A stretch of DNA of 64,000 nt from CAILUG01 sp903844415 (GCA_947477655.1 CANJTS010000007.1:112930-176929), one strand, 5' to 3'. Counted from the first letter of the stretch, positions 8,085 to 16,214 are shown. Numbers and translations are program-made. The notes: a model not told the origin generated them from the sequence alone.

Positions 8085-11000
8085 TTAAAAGTCGAAACGC
8101 ATACCGACTTTATAAACACGCCCAATCATATCAAAATAAACTGGATTGGATGGGTACGTTGAACCAGGTACTGAAGGTGGTTCGCTATTGGCAAGATTAG
8201 AGATCGAACCAAACAACTGCATGGTTTTGTCACCCATAATTTCCATGTTATAGCTGCTGCTCAGATTAGCGTAGAAAGCACTGTCAACAGTGTTGTCATT
8301 AATAGTCAGCGGCCTGCTAGCTGAGTAACTAGGATCATCTGGGCCAGTCCACAGGGCATTGAATTTGCCATCACTGATGTAGCGGCCGGTAACAGTAGCG
8401 TTAAATGCTCCATTGGAATACGTCAGATAGGTATTGGTCAGCCAGTCTGGCATTCCTGACCCTCCCGTCTCGCCAGCACGATCGGTAATAACACCGAACA
8501 GATTGGTCTCTTGTGTTAATACATGGGTAGCAAGCACCCTAACCGAGAATTCACCCGGTAGTGTATTGATCAGTGTGTTGGCATCCAAGCTGTAGGCAAG
8601 CTCAAGGTCAACTCCGCGTGAATGTAACGATTGCAGGTTGACGTTGACATTGCGAATTTCGACGAGTGATTTGTCAGGTCCAAATACTATCAAAGGACAA
8701 GTCAAAGGATCATTGAATGACGCACAACGATCCACAATGTTCTGGGCACCCCCTGGAGCTCCAATGTAGCCATCTACCAGAATGTCGTAGAAATCGGCCG
8801 ACAACCTTACGCCTGATAACCAACTTGCGGTTGGCTGAATGATCGTGCCTATAGTTGATGTAATGGATTTCTCGGCATTAAGGCCTGGGTTACCGCCGGC
8901 AAGGCCTGCTGGAAATTGCGAAGGATTGCCTGGAACAAAGCGATTGACCACCGCAGTGAAGCTGCTGGCACTTGCCTGGAACAGATCATTGAAATTCGGT
9001 GCGCGAATATCACGTGAGCGTGTCAGCCGGAAACGCATAAAATCAACTGGGTCCCACAACAAGCCCAATTTCCAACTTGTTGCACTGATGTCATTGGAAC
9101 TTGCGCTCTGGTTAAAGCCACCAAAACCGGAGATGTCGTACTGGGTACGTCGTGCAGCAGCGTTGACAATAAGACCATCTGCCAAGAACTGGTCAACCAG
9201 CAGCGGTAACTCCGCTTCAACATACACTTCCTTAACGGTTTGTTCGGCATTGTAGTCCGCACCGAAGTTCTGGAAATAAACAAACGTGTTCGAGAGTTTG
9301 TCATGCACCAGTGCAGTTGAATCCTGGCGGTATTCAACACCGGCAGCGACTGCCAGATCACCAGCCCAAAGTTCGGCTAATGTTCCTTGTACGTTGGCAG
9401 CAACAACATGCTGATCTATGTTGATAGTCTCTAGCAGAGTGCGATACACATAATCCAAGGCAGCCTTCGAAGCACGACCTTCACCAAAAGGATTAAAGGG
9501 AACACAACCCGCTGCAGTAGCACGCAGGGCCGCATCAGTACTGATGGTTGCCCTGCACACAATCTTTCGCTGTGCTGCAGGTAAGGCGGCATCGGCAGGA
9601 TCATAGACGGCATCTGTTGCCCATGGCCAATACGCGTAGGTGTCAGCATTATTCAAACCACCACTGCCCGGACGTTGGACAACACGGCTCGCTCCAGTTA
9701 CCAGATTGTCCTCAACACTCTGGAACCGCTCGGTGTCTGCATACTGATAATAGGCATCCCACGACCATTGCTCGTTAAACTGCCCATCGAGTCCAAAGGT
9801 AACGCGCTTAGTGTCTACTTCTGATGCTGAATGCCCTTGCCGCTGCCCAATAACTGCAAGGTTGAATGCACTAGCAACAGGACGTGTACCACTCGGGGTT
9901 GCAGTTGCTGCAGGTAACAGAGCGCGAATCTGCGCTGGAACAAACGGATTGTCGTTATAAATTGAGATAGGCGTACCAAAATACCGAGACTGCAAGGTAT
10001 CACCCGATACATGACCGAAAGAGGCTTCAGCAAAACCTCGCAGAGTATCAGTTAAATCAACATCCGCATGCCCGAAAATAGTATATCGATCGACAGGCAC
10101 CATTAATTGAGCAGTAGTCATCGAGGAGTACACATCGCCGTTTGCGGCATTATTTCCAGATGCTGGGGAACCCAGCGTATACGGTATAGGATCGCCGTTT
10201 TTATTGAAGGCCACACCGCCGGTATTGAACAAATTTCGTATCGGCAAGGTAGCAGCGGTTGAGTTGCTTAAGAGTGATATCACGCCTCCTGGATTGGCAA
10301 AGAATCCACCACCGGTAGGAAAGCGCATCTGAGACGGTGCTCCCGCTACTGCGCCTACACCCGCATTAGAAATAACTACGCCACCCTTGCACCAATCGCG
10401 AGTAAAACAATCGCCGATTTCTTCCTGTTTGTCATATTCACCACCCAGCACAAAGTGACCCTTACCATCCATGAAATCTGCGCCTGTTGCCAAGGAAAAA
10501 TGGGTATTAGTGCCATCGCCTTCTTGCGACTGACTCACATCGACCTGGCCTTTGATACCGGTCAATGTTTTATTCAGTATGACGTTTACCGCACCTGCAA
10601 TAGCATCCGAACCATAGGCAGCTGAAGCTCCACCGGTCACCACATCGATACGTTCAACAAGGCCGCTGGGTATCAGGTTGAGATCCACTGTGCCTTCGCG
10701 TGTTACTGGTGCAAAACGGCGGTTATCTACCAAAACAAGATTACGGTTAACACCCAAGCCGCGCAGATTTACGATTTGCGCACCCACATTGAAACTGCCC
10801 CAGCCATTTGTAGTCGGGGTATTGCTGGCGCGGAACGCGGGTAACTGACTGATGCCGGCGCCAATATTGGTGATATTGAGGCGTTGAATTTCATCAGCAC
10901 CCAAGGTGGTGACCGGTGTAGGTGTCGAAAATCCACTGGTTGATGCCAGGCGTGAACCTGAGATTATGACTTCCTCTAAGTCACTGGATTCAGCTGCCTG

Positions 11001-11090
11001 AGCTTGCCCGTATAAAGCACAAAGTGCAGCAATAGATGCAGCCAACACCGAAGTGCGCTGGCGATTTAAACCAAGTAATTTGATATGCAT
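8085..11090 (-). CDS. TonB-dependent outer-membrane receptor (1001 aa)
   Basis: A large receptor with a signal peptide ending QAQA (about 32), a short N-terminal box EEVIISGSRL, and a plug domain (about 45-175) that includes LRGLGVNRNLVLVDNRR and the hallmark VVTGGASAAYGSDAIAGAVN. A long beta barrel ends in a terminal aromatic strand KVGMRFDF. It imports an unknown ligand using TonB-ExbBD energy. The GSRL/VTGGASAAYG type is common in Caulobacter-like and gammaproteobacterial carbohydrate or peptide utilisation. GGGGAAAAT precedes the ATG. It lies 168 nt downstream of a second receptor gene on the same strand. Confidence 0.93.
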   Translation of the reverse strand: MHIKLLGLNRQRTSVLAASIAALCALYGQAQAAESSDLEEVIISGSRLASTSGFSTPTPVTTLGADEIQRLNITNIGAGISQLPAFRASNTPTTNGWGSFNVGAQIVNLRGLGVNRNLVLVDNRRFAPVTREGTVDLNLIPSGLVERIDVVTGGASAAYGSDAIAGAVNVILNKTLTGIKGQVDVSQSQEGDGTNTHFSLATGADFMDGKGHFVLGGEYDKQEEIGDCFTRDWCKGGVVISNAGVGAVAGAPSQMRFPTGGGFFANPGGVISLLSNSTAATLPIRNLFNTGGVAFNKNGDPIPYTLGSPASGNNAANGDVYSSMTTAQLMVPVDRYTIFGHADVDLTDTLRGFAEASFGHVSGDTLQSRYFGTPISIYNDNPFVPAQIRALLPAATATPSGTRPVASAFNLAVIGQRQGHSASEVDTKRVTFGLDGQFNEQWSWDAYYQYADTERFQSVEDNLVTGASRVVQRPGSGGLNNADTYAYWPWATDAVYDPADAALPAAQRKIVCRATISTDAALRATAAGCVPFNPFGEGRASKAALDYVYRTLLETINIDQHVVAANVQGTLAELWAGDLAVAAGVEYRQDSTALVHDKLSNTFVYFQNFGADYNAEQTVKEVYVEAELPLLVDQFLADGLIVNAAARRTQYDISGFGGFNQSASSNDISATSWKLGLLWDPVDFMRFRLTRSRDIRAPNFNDLFQASASSFTAVVNRFVPGNPSQFPAGLAGGNPGLNAEKSITSTIGTIIQPTASWLSGVRLSADFYDILVDGYIGAPGGAQNIVDRCASFNDPLTCPLIVFGPDKSLVEIRNVNVNLQSLHSRGVDLELAYSLDANTLINTLPGEFSVRVLATHVLTQETNLFGVITDRAGETGGSGMPDWLTNTYLTYSNGAFNATVTGRYISDGKFNALWTGPDDPSYSASRPLTINDNTVDSAFYANLSSSYNMEIMGDKTMQLFGSISNLANSEPPSVPGSTYPSNPVYFDMIGRVYKVGMRFDF

Positions 11091-11209
11091 ATTTTCCCCA
11101 AAGAGTTTTTTTATAAAAATTTCTGGCTTGTTAAATTTACAGACCTAGAATTTATTTTTGTTACTGTTTGCACAAAAGGAGAGCAGTGGCTTCGCCCCTC
11201 ATCTCCTCT

Positions 11210-11233
11210 CCTCACATCCTCACATCCTCACCT
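11210..11233. repeat. Three tandem 8-bp units between two TonB receptor genes
   Basis: CCTCACAT is repeated twice and followed by CCTCACCT. On the coding (minus) strand this is a purine-rich GAGG-repeating leader about 120 nt upstream of the 11090 start. A role is not evident. Confidence 0.4.
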
Positions 11234-11258
11234 CATTCCCTTATCCAACACTTCGATA

Positions 11259-13787
11259 TCAGAAGAAATTGTATTGTACGGTCAGACCAAATTCACGTGG
11301 CCTGCCACGGAAATCTGCAACCGCACTACGAGCTGGTGCACTAAGACCTGCTCCCCCGGAAGGGCCACCCTGGGTCCAATAACCGCGACCAAATGACTGG
11401 GCGTTATTTGCATAAGCCACATCGGTCAGGTTGTTGATATACGCCGATCCAGTCCACTTTCCTGCATCCGGCGTAAAACGAAGATTTAGATTAACCAGAT
11501 TGTAACTTGGCACTTCATAACGTGAGTCGATGAAAGTAGCCGAAAAATCGGTACAACCATAACGTGTTTTTTCTTCGGGCGTGAATCCGCCCGGATGTGT
11601 TTGCATCGGGCCGGTATGAATTCCGCTTACCGTTGCTACATAGGTACCACCAGTCGCCTCAAAATCATAAGTGCCGCTTAACGAGAAGCTGCTGTCCATC
11701 GGCGGCGGAAACATGAAAGGTCCATTGTTAATACAGACGTTTGCCATCTCATAATCTGCAAAGCCGGCAGATGCTTCAAAGGTGAGCTTGTCAGTCGCGG
11801 CCAACATTGCTTCAACTTCCGTACCCCACAACTGCACATCCCCTTGGTTAACAAGTTGAATGGCAAAGCCGGTAGTTGAAGTAGCATCAGCCACTGCAGA
11901 TGCGCCCTGACGGTTGGTGAAATCCATTCTGTAGTAGGTGGCATTTACTCTGAAACGGCCATCAAACCAATCGGAACGAATACCCACTTCGTTGTTCTGA
12001 AGACTCTCAGGCGGCACTGCAGCAGGTTGTGGCCGCTGTGTATAGGTGCGTGTGCCAGCAGGTGCGACCGATGCAGGAATAGAGAATGTGCCTGATCTGA
12101 AGGCTTTAGACGATGTCAGGTAAAACATCACTGCATCAGAAATGTGATAATCAAGAGTGGCACGCCAGTCGGCCTTATTCCATTTGTCGCTAGCAGTGAC
12201 TGTGGTGGAACCACCGGTTTGTGGAATGAAGTTATCCGAAGCATACACAGTGCTGGTGATCGCTTTTTCATCCCATGACTGTCTGACACCTAAAGTTAGA
12301 TTTAGTTGTTCGTTAAAGTGTATGGACGAGTTAACAAACAGACCCGTCGCCGAGGCATCTTGGAAATTGCTTCCATCACCTGTCACACGCAGGCGGCGTT
12401 GGGTAGTGCTACACAAAGGCGGGGTAGTGCCCGACCCTGCGCAACCCCAGAGATTACCAAAAGCAGAACCTCCCGTAGTTGCATTAAAGACACTGGATCC
12501 TATTACCTGGTACAAAGCCTCGCGTGGCGATCCGGAATCTTCTTGGAAGTAATTGGCACCCACAATGAGGTCTATCAAACCTTCACCAAGCGCGAAATTG
12601 AACTGCACTTCCTGGTAAAGCGTGTCAGATTCGACTCCGGAGGGTCGAAATTCCATCCCGAGTAACTGCCAGTCGCTTACACCGCTGCTGCTAAAGTCGG
12701 AAATACCGGTTGTTGCCAGCATCGAGATTGTTTCGGAAATCTCCCAGCTTATATTCATGTCGTATTGCGTATACTTGGCCTTATTCCATTGCAGACATTG
12801 ATCGTTCCAATCTGGGTTAGCATCATCCAGAAAGCACCAATCTGGCATAGAATAATCGTCTCTTATCAGACGCGCGTCATTATTTCGCAAACGCTCTTTA
12901 CCGTCCCCCGCCAGGAAGTCTGACACCCAGTCAGCATAATTTCCCTCTAGGCAAAAAAACGGATTTGCTGGGTTGGTTGGACATACCGGATCCATGTTGA
13001 ACTGGGTCATGTCGGTGGGACTGCCATCGGAATTAGAATCGGTATGCATCAACCCAAAATTAACAGTGAAATCGGTGGACGGGTGCCAGCCCAGTTGCAC
13101 CCTTTCTATTGAGTCGTCGTTACTGCCTAACATCTGTGGGCCGCGACTAACGTAACCTTCCTGTTTGAGCGTCGCTGCCTGCACACGCAAAAAAAGTTCA
13201 TCGCTTAGAGGTACGTTAAACATCCCGGAAATGTCCTGATGTTCAAAATTGCCACCGGTTACGCGCACATAAGCATCCTTTTCAGCATTCGCTTGTTTGG
13301 AAAACACGCGAATAGCTCCGCCTGTGCTGTTTCGGCCAAACAGAGTGCCTTGCGGGCCACGCAGGATTTCAATACGTTCCACATCAAGTACCCGCATAAC
13401 CGGGCCAGTAGTACGTGGCATAAAAACATTGTCTAGATAAAAACCCACGCTACGCTCGCCAGTTGCACCTGCACCTGTGCCAATGCCGCGTATCTGAAAT
13501 GTAGGTGATGTATCCCCACTGCCCCGCGAACCTTTGATATCTAGGTTTGGTATAAGAGCTCCCACGTCAAATAGATCGCTTACCCCAAGGGCTTCAAGTT
13601 TTTCGCCGCTAAAGGCCATGATTGAGATTGGCGTATCTTGCAGCCGGAGTTCACGGCGTTCTGCAGTGACCACAATCTCCTCGAGCGGCTGAGCAAAAGC
13701 TACATTGGTCAAAACTGTAAGTGCGTTGGCTATAGCAAGTACAAGTACTTTACGTGTGGCAGGCAATACTAAATCTAGACTTTTCAT
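11259..13787 (-). CDS. TonB-dependent outer-membrane receptor, siderophore-receptor-like (842 aa)
   Basis: The protein has a signal peptide ending AFAQ (about 33), the TonB-box-like EEIVVTAERR, and a plug with IRGIGTGAGATGERSVGFYLD and VERIEILRGPQGTLFGRNST, the standard TonB-plug wording. A barrel ending FGLTVQYNFF follows. GAAGGG lies 6 nt before the ATG. A T8-G13 homopolymer sits 28-48 nt upstream of the start, which may make expression variable. It is downstream of the DUF6152 pair and upstream of another receptor, all on the minus strand. The ligand is unknown; the plug type is shared by many non-siderophore receptors. Confidence 0.92.
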   Translation of the reverse strand: MKSLDLVLPATRKVLVLAIANALTVLTNVAFAQPLEEIVVTAERRELRLQDTPISIMAFSGEKLEALGVSDLFDVGALIPNLDIKGSRGSGDTSPTFQIRGIGTGAGATGERSVGFYLDNVFMPRTTGPVMRVLDVERIEILRGPQGTLFGRNSTGGAIRVFSKQANAEKDAYVRVTGGNFEHQDISGMFNVPLSDELFLRVQAATLKQEGYVSRGPQMLGSNDDSIERVQLGWHPSTDFTVNFGLMHTDSNSDGSPTDMTQFNMDPVCPTNPANPFFCLEGNYADWVSDFLAGDGKERLRNNDARLIRDDYSMPDWCFLDDANPDWNDQCLQWNKAKYTQYDMNISWEISETISMLATTGISDFSSSGVSDWQLLGMEFRPSGVESDTLYQEVQFNFALGEGLIDLIVGANYFQEDSGSPREALYQVIGSSVFNATTGGSAFGNLWGCAGSGTTPPLCSTTQRRLRVTGDGSNFQDASATGLFVNSSIHFNEQLNLTLGVRQSWDEKAITSTVYASDNFIPQTGGSTTVTASDKWNKADWRATLDYHISDAVMFYLTSSKAFRSGTFSIPASVAPAGTRTYTQRPQPAAVPPESLQNNEVGIRSDWFDGRFRVNATYYRMDFTNRQGASAVADATSTTGFAIQLVNQGDVQLWGTEVEAMLAATDKLTFEASAGFADYEMANVCINNGPFMFPPPMDSSFSLSGTYDFEATGGTYVATVSGIHTGPMQTHPGGFTPEEKTRYGCTDFSATFIDSRYEVPSYNLVNLNLRFTPDAGKWTGSAYINNLTDVAYANNAQSFGRGYWTQGGPSGGAGLSAPARSAVADFRGRPREFGLTVQYNFF

Positions 13788-13814
13788 TTAATACCCTTCT
13801 GTATACTTAGTTAC

Positions 13815-13835
13815 TTTTTTTTGGGGGGGGGGGGG
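13815..13835. repeat. Homopolymer T8-G13 upstream of a TonB receptor gene
   Basis: Eight T (13815-13822) are followed by thirteen G (13823-13835). On the receptor's strand this is C13 then A8, ending 28 nt before the start codon. A G13 tract is far longer than expected by chance and is the classic form of a slippage-prone contingency tract, placed where it could alter promoter spacing or the 5' leader. Confidence 0.85.
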
Positions 13836-13933
13836 TTCAATCATGGTTCTTATTTTGGTCTAAAAAACGGGTGAAGCTTCTTTTAGAAACCCTATGTCTG
13901 TCAACCTAAATCTTAGTTATGGTAGGTATCATG

Positions 13934-13963
13934 CCAGCAAACTCAACAAAATCTGTTTGCTGG
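13934..13963. promoter_or_regulatory. Perfect 9-bp inverted repeat between DUF6152 and TonB receptor genes
   Basis: CCAGCAAAC (13934-13942) and GTTTGCTGG (13955-13963) flank a 12-nt loop. No T-run follows on either strand, so it is not a standard terminator. It may be an operator or an mRNA stem-loop in the 287-nt gap. Confidence 0.45.
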
Positions 13964-14074
13964 AATATTGTGCATAAATAAAGAAAAATATATCAAATTG
14001 AGCACAACTTGCAGCGGTGGCGCCTATGTGCGATCAGAAGACTAGTCTGCAATCTGCAGGTAGGGTGCGATAAG

Positions 14075-14512
14075 TTAAGGACCGCTTGAACCAGATAGCA
14101 TCAATTTACCAGTTGCAACCATCAGAATAGTCTTGGCATTTGCGAGATTGCTACCATCTCTGGCTAGGCTTCCTTCGACAGTCAACATGTCATCGGTTTT
14201 TAGCGAGTCACGTTTCCAGCCTAAGCGTAGCAGCGCATTTGGACCGCCCAGTTCAAGAGCCCAATTCACGACTGCTCCCGTCTTGGCGTCTGGCACATCT
14301 ATATAGATAAAAATATGCGGATTGGTCCACTCGACCTTCGTGACCTTACCGGTCAATGAAATAGTCTTGGCCGCGTCATATTGCGCTGGGAAAGAGTGAT
14401 GAGCTGCGGCAGGCAGCGCAGTTATGAGCATGCTGGCGATCAACCCAAATAGGGCAGTTCTGATGGTAGTTCTGTTGGTAGTTCTGATGGTAGTTCTGAT
14501 GGTAGTTTTCAT
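14075..14512 (-). CDS. DUF6152 family exported protein
   Basis: A 145-residue exported protein. The mature part starts at the typical AHHSFPAQYD (37-46) and contains GKVTKVEWTNPHIFIYIDV and ALELGGPNALLRLGW, the DUF6152 core, probably a small beta-barrel domain. The two His at the mature N-terminus are conserved in the family and could bind metal, which is inference. The signal peptide has an unusual n-region built from IRTT-type repeats encoded by a 12-bp tandem array. The gene follows an exported protein gene (64-nt gap) and precedes a TonB receptor. Function is unknown; the domain is fused to a similar partner at 29853-31004. Confidence 0.85.
   Translation of the reverse strand: MKTTIRTTIRTTNRTTIRTALFGLIASMLITALPAAAHHSFPAQYDAAKTISLTGKVTKVEWTNPHIFIYIDVPDAKTGAVVNWALELGGPNALLRLGWKRDSLKTDDMLTVEGSLARDGSNLANAKTILMVATGKLMLSGSSGP
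14461..14508 (-). repeat. 12-bp tandem repeat (4 copies) inside the DUF6152 signal peptide
   Basis: Four units of the type TGATGGTAGTTC run without gaps, one with a single change in its third base and the last with one at the end. The period is a multiple of three, so copy-number change would lengthen or shorten the n-region (IRTTIRTTNRTTIRT) without a frameshift. Confidence 0.85.
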
Positions 14513-14576
14513 GTGGTTTCCTCAACCTATCAGGAGTCAGTTAATGGCAATCAGTACATCTTAATGTTTGCAACCA

Positions 14577-15416
14577 TTATTCAAGTTTCATACGTTCGAC
14601 GAACTGTTCATTTTCCAAACAGATTTCGTCTATTAACTCAGCATCGACGACCAGGCGCTGTTTTAGCGTGGCTGTCCATGGCTTGGTATAAGCCGTTGGG
14701 TCATCGACAGTTACCTTGATTTCGAGGTGACCGTAGTCGAGGCGTGTGATTTCTTCCCGCACTTTTGCAGCTTCTGTGATAACACTGCCATGCCAATCGA
14801 TCCACGTATCGTTGCGCACGCCGATTGTGTCGATCACCAAGGTATCACCAGACCATTTAGCCGATGAATATCCCTGCCACGACGGCGATGGGGCATCAGG
14901 TAAGGGCCGTGCATCTGTGAATACCTGGCGATAGCCGGCATTCATTTCATTAAGCACCACCAAAATATCCGCTGTGTGTACAAACTTCAGCAGATGCGGA
15001 AGTCCATACGCGCGCAGAAAGTTATCTGGCAGGCACCGTATGTGAGGATCATTTATGGCGAGGTTCGCTGTGCGTTCTGCAACAATGGGTATAAGCCAGG
15101 GTTGATAGGGCAAGCCTTCCGGAAGATCAACACCCATACTTGCCATGTGACGCGAGGAAGAAAGGTTGTCAACGCTACTGGGAGTCTCTTCACCCTCGGG
15201 CGTACGATCGGAAATCCAGATACCAGAAAAATCAGGCTTGTTACCAGGCATTCTAGGAGTTGGAGCCTGCATATCTACTTTACCGTCTATCCTTGGCGCT
15301 CCTGCTGTCGGAGTGTTTAGCCACTGCGCAGACAGGGGAGTTAATACAAGGGATGAACCCAAAATGACAAAGAGAACAGGACGAATCAAGGCCAACCTAT
15401 AGTTTTGTATGCTCAT
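14577..15416 (-). CDS. Exported protein, partner of DUF6152 (GxW / WxGDTLVxDT type)
   Basis: A 279-residue protein with a signal peptide ending LSAQW (about 30). It contains PDFSGIW at 61-67 and WSGDTLVIDTIGV at 188-200, then RNDTWIDWHG. These two blocks recur in the C-terminal half of the fusion protein at 29853-31004 (PNIAGDW and WEGDTLVVDTVGI). The family is frequent next to DUF6152 and TonB receptor genes in Gammaproteobacteria, but its biochemistry is not known to me. It is probably periplasmic and beta-rich. The gene starts about 100 nt after the terminator of a decayed TonB receptor gene. Confidence 0.78.
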   Translation of the reverse strand: MSIQNYRLALIRPVLFVILGSSLVLTPLSAQWLNTPTAGAPRIDGKVDMQAPTPRMPGNKPDFSGIWISDRTPEGEETPSSVDNLSSSRHMASMGVDLPEGLPYQPWLIPIVAERTANLAINDPHIRCLPDNFLRAYGLPHLLKFVHTADILVVLNEMNAGYRQVFTDARPLPDAPSPSWQGYSSAKWSGDTLVIDTIGVRNDTWIDWHGSVITEAAKVREEITRLDYGHLEIKVTVDDPTAYTKPWTATLKQRLVVDAELIDEICLENEQFVERMKLE

Positions 15417-15519
15417 TTTATTTTTGTGCGCCTCTCATTAAATTAGCCAATGGTGCAATAAAACCTAATACCAACGTGGACATTATTACCATACAACAGA
15501 TGATTTCTCCTAGTACCAT

Positions 15520-15546
15520 CAAAAACGGCGATCTACCTATCGCCGT
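15520..15546 (-). terminator. Rho-independent terminator after a decayed TonB receptor gene
   Basis: On the minus strand, stem ACGGCGAT/ATCGCCGT (15525-15532 and 15539-15546, 6-nt loop) is followed by a T5 run. It lies about 40 nt beyond the stop of the receptor remnant at 15588-15662, as expected for that gene's original terminator. Confidence 0.75.
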
Positions 15547-15587
15547 CATGTTTATGCTGCTTACTAGCCTTTCCATTACTGCATTAT

Positions 15588-15662
15588 TCAGAAATTGAAA
15601 CGAATACCAGCCGCATACCTGCGACCCAGATTGCCACAAATGTTGCTCAGCCCTAAATGGTA
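15588..15662 (-). pseudogene. C-terminal remnant of a TonB-dependent receptor
   Basis: On the minus strand 24 codons read YHLGLSNICGNL then GRRYAAGIRFNF, then TGA. The final block is the terminal beta strand typical of TonB receptors, with the closing Phe. An in-frame stop lies immediately upstream and no plug or barrel can be traced further up. A terminator follows about 40 nt later. I read this as the last piece of a deleted receptor gene that headed the DUF6152 cluster. Confidence 0.65.
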
Positions 15663-15818
15663 TTACAAAGACTTAGATACAACCGGAGTTACAAAAGGAA
15701 GGGGATACGGTCGAGCACACCTTGAAAGATTGGTGGCTGTGAAAAACCAACCCTGGTTTCAATCTTACAATTAGGAAAAACTCTTGTAATGGTCGTCTAG
15801 GGCGATTTTTGCAACCAT

Positions 15819-15845
15819 AAAAAAAGGGCTACATCTCTGTAACCC
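15819..15845 (-). terminator. Rho-independent terminator of tRNA-Thr
   Basis: On the minus strand GGGTTACA (complement of 15838-15845) pairs with TGTAGCCC (complement of 15826-15833) across a 4-nt loop and is followed by T7. It lies 12 nt beyond the tRNA 3' end. Confidence 0.85.
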
Positions 15846-15856
15846 TTTATTTAAGT

Positions 15857-15932
15857 TGGTGCCGGCACCAGGAATCGAACCCGGGGCCTACTGATTACAA
15901 GTCAGTTGCTCTACCAGCTGAGCTATACCGGC
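15857..15932 (-). tRNA. tRNA-Thr (anticodon TGT)
   Basis: A 76-nt cloverleaf on the minus strand with CCA encoded. The acceptor GCCGGTA pairs with TGCCGGC (one G-T wobble), the D arm is AGCTCAGCTGGTAGAGC, and the anticodon stem CTGA/TCAG encloses loop CTTGTAA with anticodon TGT. The T arm contains GGTTCGATTCC. The mature tRNA reads ACA codons. The gene is transcribed away from pgi, with three partial, degenerate tRNA-like repeats directly on its 5' side and a terminator on its 3' side. Confidence 0.97.
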
Positions 15933-16155
15933 AAAAATCTTGGTTCCTTCTAATTACACGTCAGTTGCTGCTTTTCATACCAGCGCTGAGCTGTAGCAGC
16001 AAAAATCTTGGTTCCTTCTAATTACACGTCAGTTGCTGCTTTTCACACCAGCGCTGAGCTGTAGCAGCAAAAATCTTTGTTCCTTCTAATTACACGTCAG
16101 TTGCTACTTTTCATACCAGCGCTGAGTTGTAGCAGCAAAAATCTTTGTTCTTTGG
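15933..16155 (-). repeat. Three 68-bp tandem repeats resembling the 5' half of tRNA-Thr (plus a partial fourth)
   Basis: Units begin at 15933, 16001, 16069 and 16137 (the last stops after about 19 nt), with exactly 68-bp spacing and only a few differences. Read on the tRNA strand each unit has AGCTCAGCGCTGGTA, then AGCAACTGAC and TGTAATTAG, against AGCTCAGCTGGTA, AGCAACTGAC and TGTAATCAG in the tRNA. The D arm and anticodon arm are recognisable, with small insertions; the T arm and 3' acceptor strand are absent. Each unit also has GCTGCT/AGCAGC arms around CAGCGCTG, giving a possible hairpin. They cannot be functional tRNAs but would be co-transcribed as a leader if the promoter is upstream. 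Confidence 0.85.
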
Positions 16156-16183
16156 CTAATTTATGACCAAATTAATTTCCATC

Positions 16184-16214
16184 GTCGCGCTATAACTAGT
16201 TAACCTACCGCGAC
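16184..16214. promoter_or_regulatory. Nested inverted repeat between tRNA-Thr and pgi
   Basis: Outer arms GTCGCG (16184-16189) and CGCGAC (16209-16214) enclose the 10-bp palindrome TAACTAGTTA (16193-16202). It sits in the divergent control region, upstream of the tRNA repeats on one strand and of pgi on the other. It may be an operator or promoter-overlapping element. Confidence 0.35.

Noticed and set aside
15418..15639. A 73-codon minus-strand frame with a hydrophobic segment directly before the exported protein gene
   Set aside because: It overlaps, in another frame, the TonB receptor remnant and runs across a complete rho-independent terminator (15520-15546). It has no ribosome site and no recognisable family.
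15933..16155. CRISPR array or additional tRNA genes
   Set aside because: The 68-bp units are directly contiguous without spacers and no cas gene is present. They lack a T arm and 3' acceptor strand, so they are neither CRISPR repeats nor working tRNAs.
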